Shown one piece after another: positions 57,861 through 64,000 of a DNA stretch of 64,000 bases. Origin of the DNA: Pratylenchus scribneri (Eukaryota > Nematoda > Chromadorea > Rhabditida > Pratylenchidae); contig JAQSEB010000121.1 in the NCBI GenBank assembly GCA_030063045.1, positions 248,001-312,000 of the forward strand. Direction: 5' to 3'. Position 1 is the stretch's first letter. Each line of letters opens with the position of its first letter. Both the position numbers and the translations under genes were made by a program. The notes beneath the pieces were generated by a model. It saw only the letters and a list, made by a program, of their open reading frames with translations, was not told where the DNA came from and ran no database searches.

Positions 57861-60800
57861 ATGAATTCATTGATTGCAATTGCAACAATACTATTGTTCC
57901 TTTTAGTTCATAAAATTGAAATTGGCCATTCAATGATGCCACATAGTAGATTCGGTGGGAACAATTTTGAAGTGGGTGAGAGCAGCAGCAGCAGCAGCAG
58001 CAGCAGAAATGAGAGAGGCCAACAACCGCAACAACAACAAAGTTCCAGTGGGATAATTCAGCAGCAGCAGCAACGGAGAGGATGGGAAAAAAGTGAAAAT
58101 TTATTAAAAAAAAAGGAAAAGTTTTTCCTTCCTCTAATTCGGTTCATTTTAGCCTCTAATTTGACAATTTTTGTTATTCTTTGGAAAACTTTTCAGGGAT
58201 TAGGGCTAGGGCTAGGGTTATGATAAGGCCGTCATGGTTCCTAGGGATAGGGTTAGGGTATGGCAAGGGAGCTAGGCCATAAAATTGTTGAGTTATGGCC
58301 ATTTTTGTGATAATGTGTTTTTTGGCCTTAACTCTGTAGTCAATGGGCCAATTTAAGTGATCTAAAGTGCAGATTATAGCATTTTTCGTGTGCTATCGAA
58401 TGGTATATTATACTTTTTGACAGACAAAAATTTGGCCAAGTTATGGCCAAAAAAATATTTTTCGCAAAATTAGAGGCTAAATGATAAATGTCCCAACTCC
58501 CAATGAGGAAAGAAAAAACCGCACGTTTTAAAAAGTGAAAATTAATTTAAATTTATTTTAGTAATATTTGCCAAAAGAAATTCCCATTTTGATCCCCCTA
58601 TTGATGAATTGGCGGCAATGCTCGCTTTATTCGATTGGTTGGCCAATTATGGAAATGAAATATTCGAAGGAACGGATGATAATATTGTTAAAAATCCAAG
58701 TGAAATTTTTGATAAAATTATTGGAGGACATTTAGATGATCGAATTACTAAATTTGTTCTAAATTTTAATGAATTTATTCAACAACATAATGAAAACCCG
58801 CCGGTTGGTTTTAAAAATGGAAAAAAAATATTTTATTGAAAATGCGCAGGTTAGGCCAAAAAGAATACGCCTGGATCAGAGAGGGAATTTTATTAAAATT
58901 AAATACCCAAATACGCGGACAATGCTATTTCAAAAAATGCTATATGGGGCAATGAGTAAAGTAAATAAATTTTTAAAAATAAATAATTAAAAAAGGAAAA
59001 TATTATTTTGCAGAAAAATTTATTGAAATTGCTACCGTTTTAGCGGTTTGTCATTGTAATCCAAAACTTATACCATTCGATAGAATACTTCAATGTCAAG
59101 ACGCGTCGATTGGTATATAAATTGTCATGATTTAATTGGTTTTGAACCAAACTTCAAAAGATGGTTTAAGTGGTTTAATATCCTTAATTTTTGATCAAAC
59201 CATAATAAAATATAATAAAATTCGATGCGTCTCGACAAGGTCTATCGATTGGGTATTGGTTTGGGGGTCTAGGACAAACCGCTAAACCGGTATAAATTTT
59301 TCTGCAATTTCAATTTTTTTTCTGCAATATAATAGTATCCGTTATCCGAAAATAATTAATTTAATTTAGGTTCAAATTCCACAATTCGATAAAAAGGAAG
59401 AAAATGATGAGGAGAGCAAAAAAAGAAGAATTGAGGAGAAATACACATTCCAATTTGGATTAATTATGGATTGCATTTACGCAAATTATTACCAAACTGA
59501 ATTGGAAGAAGTGAATTATGATAAAATAGTGGAAATATTGCAAACAAAGAATTTTGATGAATTCCGCCGAATATTATTGGAAAATAATTGTGCAAATAAG
59601 CAAACCGTTGATGTGTTCATCCAGTCAATTATGTCCACAAATATGCGCGCGGTACTTTCCCATTACCGGGAGGACCAGGTCATTATCGTGGGGATCGAGT
59701 CAGTATCGGGCGACGGGAGAACCGGGTCATTATCGGGGGGGGGGGGGGGGGTAGTGGGCAAGCGCTATTGTAATATATGTACAGGGTGGCCCAAAATAAA
59801 CCGGACACATTATTTTTATCATAGCTTTATTATAGATTAAGGTATAAGGATGGAAATATAGTCTAAATGTGGGAAATAGAATGGGGAATAACATAAATAA
59901 CACCCGTTGTATCCACTCTCGACTTAGAGCCAGAGGCAAAATTGCCTGAGAAAATTTTCGCTTCCGGCATGCACCTCTTCACCTTTGCCTCGTTCTCGAA
60001 GAAGATTTTTTTAAGAAATTCAAATCATTTCTAAGTTTTAGCCTGTAATTTAAAAATAATAATAAAATTTTAGACTTTTGTATTTCTGAATTTTGAATTG
60101 AATGCATTTTTTGTGGAAGTAATTAAACAATTTCTAAATTCAATGATAAAAAATAATATTTTGGAAGAAGAATATTCATTTCTTAAATTCGATCCATATT
60201 TGCCTGAGGAATTGCCAAAAATAGCAAATTTGGTAGCTATGGTTAAAGTGTTCATTAGTACAATCAAATATATCATTGAATTAATTAAACCGGTGGATTT
60301 GGATGAAAGAAAAATAGAAACAATGCTGGAAATTTTAAAAAATACAATTGGATATATTAGAATTATTGGCAATTTAATGCATTTTATTGTTGTCACACAT
60401 GGAAAACATTATAAAATGGCAATGAATAATATCGTAAAAAATATAAATTAATTTTGTAAAAAAAATTAATTCAGATAAACAATCCGAATTTGCGAATAAA
60501 TATGTCCAAATTGAAAGGTGAATCCTTTTTTTCATGGATTTTAGATGATGAACATGAATATAATTATTGGTTGTGGTTTAAAAAATTGAAATTGCGTATG
60601 GCAAAATATGTGGCCGAGGAATGTTTTGGTTTGAATATTCAACAAAATTTGGACAAAAAATCGGAAATTACGAAGCAAATTGCGCAGCATATTATTCAAA
60701 AATATTTCGAGTTAAAATATATACAATAAAAAAATATAAAATTAATTAATTTTTAAAGTGCACTGCGCAATGAAGAAGATGATGGTCAAAATTTAAATGC

Positions 60801-61137
60801 CATTCAAATAAGAATGGAAGAAAGGAAGAAGAAAAGGTTCCTCCTCGAATTTTTACATTTACGAATATTCTGTATTGGAATAAGGCAAAAAATAAATATT
60901 AAAGAGGAAAAATTAGTGGATAGAAATTCCGAATTCAAAGAATTATACAAAAAATTGGATTTGGAATTGTTGGATATTTTACCAGGAACAAAGGCAATTG
61001 TCGTGAATGAAATAATGCCTGCACTAGAAACGGATGGATTTTTAAATGAGAATGAAGGTGTTCAATTTGTGGACATGGATAAATTATTCAAGAAGGCATT
61101 GCCAATAATTCGAGATAGAATATGCAGATTAAAATGA
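57861..61137 (+). CDS. Gene C: secreted helical protein, seven exons, 613 residues, unknown family
   Basis: Exons 57861-58092, 58562-58803, 58850-58960, 59370-59651, 60074-60433, 60475-60710 and 60759-61137; phases 1, 0, 0, 0, 0, 2 all match. Exon 1 gives a signal peptide (MNSLIAIATILLFLLVHKIE, cleavage likely near GHS) and then Ser8 and Gln-rich runs (SSSSSSSS, QQQQQ). The remainder is long, charged and helical: ELAAMLALFDWLANYGNEIF, DRITKFVLNFNEFIQQHNE, FFVEVIKQFLNSMIKNNIL, LDERKIETMLEILKNTIGYI, DKLFKKALPIIRDRICRLK at the end. There are few cysteines, so it is not a typical small disulfide-rich secreted protein. Exon 2 could also run on to a stop at 58839; the 46-nt intron was chosen because the next block then stays open. 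Three introns carry mobile elements. Confidence 0.72.
58125..58495. mobile_element. Palindromic element in gene C intron 1
   Basis: The left end has CCTCTAATTCGGTTCATTTT and AGCCTCTAATTTGAC; the right end has AAATTAGAGGCTAAATG in mirror. The centre has ATTAGGGCTAGGGCTAGGGT and GATAGGGTTAGGGTATGGC. It is related to the element at 22722-23312. Confidence 0.8.
59015..59340. mobile_element. MITE-A2 copy in gene C intron 3
   Basis: ATTCGATAGAATACTTCAAT, TCAAGACGCGTCGATTGGTA, TGATTTAATTGGTTTTGAAC and the mirrored right arm with TTCGATGCGTCTCGACAAGG and GGACAAACCGCTAAACCGG. It is flanked on both sides by GCAGAAAAATT-like and TTTTCTGCAATTTC sequence. Confidence 0.85.
59655..59760. repeat. GC-rich short repeats ending in 17 G
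   Basis: Imperfect units of about 25 bp: ACCAGGTCATTATCG, GAGTCAGTATCGGG and ACCGGGTCATTATCGGG, ending in G17 at 59735-59751. It lies at the start of gene C intron 4, directly after the donor. Confidence 0.85.
59778..59960. mobile_element. Possible mariner/Tc-type element remnant
   Basis: TACAGGGTGGCCCAAAATAAACCGGACAC-type sequence at 59778 (TACAGGGTGGCCCAAAATAA shown) looks like the terminal repeat of mariner/IS630-superfamily elements, including the TA at the edge. No transposase frame and no matching second end were found within gene C intron 4. Confidence 0.45.
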
Positions 61138-62170
61138 AAGAAAGAAGGAGAAATTGAAATTCTGGCAAAAAAAATTTACATGTTTTTTAAATGTACTATT
61201 TACATTTACAGTACAGAGATTTTATAAATTAATTAAAATTCATAAAATCATCAAAAGAATTCCCTTTAAAAACGGAAATGAAATGCCCTTTAAAAATAAA
61301 TATTTTCTTTTTTTGTTATTTTATATTTAACTTTGGCCCTGGCTATATTAATGGCTCCTCTCTTTCTCTTTTATGTCATTTTTTTGGCACTTTGACTGAC
61401 CCCAATCGCTTCTCTCATCTCATCATCACTTCAACCAATTCCTCATTTAATTCACAAATCCGGCTAGCCGCCTTTGCGGACCCGTATTTTTGCGGACGAA
61501 ACGGTTTGGTGTCGATGTCAGAAAAGTTGATGTGGCATTCTTCATACCATTTTAATGGGCATAAAATGACGGATTTGATAGGGAATGTCAATGGATGGGG
61601 AAAAAAATGGACTTTAATTTAATCTCCGCTTTCCAAATAAATTCCAATTAATAATTATAATTTTCCACTAAAATTATGGAATAAATTGAAGTTATCTTGT
61701 GCCAAATTAATTAGCCTTTTGACGCCGGTTTCCAATTATTTTCTGCCGGTAACAATCCAAAAGCTTGTAGCCAAAAGTCGTCAAATTCCGCTATCAATAT
61801 GCTTATCCCCCCCCCCCCCAAAAAATATAAATTCTGACTATAATTTTTTATTATATTAAAAATATTTAATATATTAATTTTATTAAAAAAATAATTCAAG
61901 TAATTTTGTGCATTTTAAGGTGAGCAAATTACACGAAAAAGAATAAGGGAAGAAAGTTTCAATTCCCTTCCATCTCTTCATTCTCGGTCACTCTCTTTTT
62001 TGTAGCTATTTTCTCATTAATTCTTTGGCCAAATTCTCTAGCTTAACATCAATTAAGTTCGCTTATCTCACTCTTTCTCTCCTTTTGGAATTAATTTTTG
62101 GTAATTTGACTCAATCGCTTCTCATTACTTAAAACATCAGCCAATTCCTCCCTCCTCGGTCTTGGCCCCA
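61138..62170. other. Intergenic gap between genes C and D
   Basis: Contains a half copy of MITE-G at 61476-61570 (GCGGACCCG, TTGCGGACGAAACGGTTTGG), C13 at 61807-61819, and from about 61970 pyrimidine-rich sequence that leads into the gene D promoter. No exon is seen. Confidence 0.6.
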
Positions 62171-62960
62171 ATCAAATCCAGCAATAAAAATCGCGCTCCA
62201 TCTTCACCTTTCCCTCGCCCATTAGGAGAGGACCAAATATTCTCGGCATTTGCCTTTACCAAATTATCCAGGGCCAACCTCTTCATCTAATCAACTGCCT
62301 TTCCCTCCCTTCTCTCCTCATTCACACCCATTTTGGCGCTCGCTTGCCATCTCCGCCTTTTCACTTCTCTCTATCCACTTTCATTTGGGCCATTTTTTTC
62401 ACGGCATTTGTCTTTGGCCAAATCACCCAAAACCAATCTGTCCCCTTCCATTCATCAAATCAGTTGCTTTTCATTTCATGCCCTTCTATCCTCTCTCAAT
62501 CCACAGTCATTCTCGGCTTTTTTCTTCTCTCTTTGCCCTTTTATCTGGCCCATTTTCTCCGCATTTCTTCTGGCCAATTAATCCAAAGCCAACCTCTTAG
62601 TCAAATCATTTGTCTTTCCCACCCTTCCCTCTTCTCTAAATCCACATCTTTTTTGCGCTCGCCTCACTGCCTCCCCTCCTTTCCCCTTACATCTGGGCCA
62701 CTTTCTCGGCATTTTCACTGGCCAAATCATCCAAAGCTAATCATTCCATCAATCAGCTGCCTTTCACGCCCCTCCTGCCTCCCTCCCTTCTCAATCGGCC
62801 CATTTTGGCGCTCGCCTCACCGTCAACCCAAAAACGGCAACAAATCCATTGAAGTCCAGCGTAAAAGCAGTTGAGATATCCCAATTGGATGAGCATAATA
62901 TCTAAAGTCCAACGGCATTTATTTCCAAATTATCCATTAAAAATATATCAATAAGGCCTA
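62171..62960 (+). promoter_or_regulatory. Upstream region of gene D: about four 155-bp degenerate repeats and a conserved block
   Basis: Units start near 62225, 62385, 62545 and 62695. Each has a TGGGCCATTTT / CTCGGCATTT block, then GGCCAAATCATCCAAAGCCA, then a C/T-rich stretch. Units 1 and 4 also end with CATTTTGGCGCTCGC and unit 3 with a close variant. One such unit lies ahead of gene B. 62918-62956 (AAATTATCCATTAAAAATAT, then CAATAAGG) equals 24561-24599. The repeats are on the coding-strand side and open frames through them are low complexity, so a regulatory or structural role is more likely than coding. Confidence 0.6.
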
Positions 62961-63010
62961 TCTGATATTCCATTTGAAGCAACTTTGACCAATTTCCAAC
63001 AATTACAAAT

Positions 63011-64000
63011 ATGATTTTGCCTTTGGCATTATTTGGACTCTTTTTCTTCTCGGACCGTTACCATGCTGCACCATTGCACGGTATAGCACTGAGTGAGTTT
63101 ACATTGTTTTTAATTTATATTTCCATATTCGAGAATCGAAATGGAATTTTTCGTATCGAAATTTATGAAAAATAATTTATGCATAAAAATTATGGAATTA
63201 AACTAAAATTTTTTTGCCGGGAAATAATTAAATATAATCCATACTACTTGGCCATAAAATATTGGGACTTGGAATTAGATTTGCTTAATCCCTAGCCTGG
63301 GTCAGCTGTAAAAGTAGCCCAGTTTGTCAAACTTCAAAGTCGAAATTTTGATTTTTTGATATAAAAATTTTGGGTAAAATATTAATTGGAATACCCGAAG
63401 TAAATTAATTAGAAATAAAAAAAACTGCATATATTTTTGTGGCAATGAAATTTCTTAGGACTTTTTGAAAATGAAAGAATGAATTTATAGATAAAAAAAT
63501 GTACTTATGACATCTGGTTCCGCTGGGAAGTTAAAATAATAATTTCGTATAGGGATAAAATCGCCTATCTTATCTCCAATCCCATCTCCAATACCCATAA
63601 AAGGGGGAGAACATTTGATTAAAAAATTGCAGAGACCGGAAATTTGGTCATTATAAAATTCGCCAACTATAGAAAAATATGCACATTATAAAATGAATAG
63701 AAAATATGAAAAAAAATAAAATTATCACAAAGATCAACCAGTCGCAATGAATGCCTTTGGCATTGGGAAACAATTAACTCCTACTTATTTAAATGGCGCT
63801 GCCCAAGGCCTAAACTCGATCAGGAGAAGCAAAGCACCACCATCAAGTGTCAAATTGGCATCCGGAGCAAAAGAAATTGGCCCACTCACCAATGGGCATG
63901 GGCAAAGTTGGCAGATCCATGCCATTCCCAGCCGGCATTCCGTGGCTAATCCAATGGGTAATGATGTTGATAGCAAGGAAGAGGAAAGAAAACAACAATT
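63011..64000 (+). CDS. Gene D: secreted protein, first two exons (cut by window end)
   Basis: Exon 1 63011-63092 encodes MILPLALFGLFFFSDRYHAA and PLHGIALS, a clear signal peptide with probable cleavage after YHA. It ends in phase 1 at GTGAGTTT, as in gene B. Exon 2 starts at 63733 (or 63742, same frame) and is open to the window end; it contains MNAFGIGKQLTPTYLNGAA, SIRRSKAPPSSVKLASG, IPSRHSVANPMGN and KEEERKQQ. Composition and the RHS...NP(M/I)xN pattern recall exon 2 of gene B (RHSSMRPINGIPIN). The order signal peptide, phase-1 intron, polar Ser/Lys-rich exon is the same, so genes B and D are likely paralogues. Confidence 0.65.

Overview
The window looks like nuclear DNA of a nematode. It is AT-rich and eukaryotic, with genes cut into many short exons whose introns mostly start GTAAG/GTGAG and end TTTTAG or TTTCAG. 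It carries a seven-helix receptor of nematode chemoreceptor size, a Skp1-family gene, several genes for secreted proteins, and a very heavy load of small palindromic DNA elements. I cannot name the species. All exon models below were built by hand from splice sites and reading-frame phase; none has transcript support.

Layout. 0.2-0.9 kb: minisatellite. 1.2-3.7 kb (minus): six-exon gene with an N-terminal coiled coil. 3.9-4.6 kb (plus): three-exon gene of unknown function. 6.3-22.6 kb (plus): a chain of 22 exons with matching phases that begins with a degenerate and then a better preserved EndoG-type (DNA/RNA non-specific) nuclease domain, continues with a charged linker and ends in a long helical region. 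24.7-34.1 kb (plus): gene B, a five-exon secreted protein whose third intron holds a 6.1-kb LTR retrotransposon with apparently identical LTRs and only a Gag-like gene. 36.8-38.7 kb (plus): Skp1-like gene, probably damaged. 39.9-43.2 kb (plus): five-exon seven-helix receptor. 44.8-52.3 kb (minus): seven-exon TPR protein with a 2.2-kb, 18-bp minisatellite in an intron and a tandemly duplicated last exon. 55.2-57.7 kb (plus): decayed ubiquitin-specific protease. 57.9-61.1 kb (plus): gene C, a seven-exon secreted helical protein of about 613 residues. 63.0 kb to the end: gene D, the start of another secreted protein.

The most notable signal is that genes B and D share a whole architecture: pyrimidine-rich repeats of about 155 bp upstream, a conserved block of about 39 bp with one spacing to the start codon, a signal-peptide exon split in phase 1 with the same donor, and a low-complexity second exon. 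With gene C and the nuclease/helical gene this suggests a cluster of secreted, fast-evolving proteins, which I do not recognise from any named family.

Almost every intron and intergenic gap holds foldback elements (MITE-like). At least six families can be separated by eye; several have telomere-like TTAGGG tracts at the centre of the palindrome, and one 1-kb foldback is nested inside another element.
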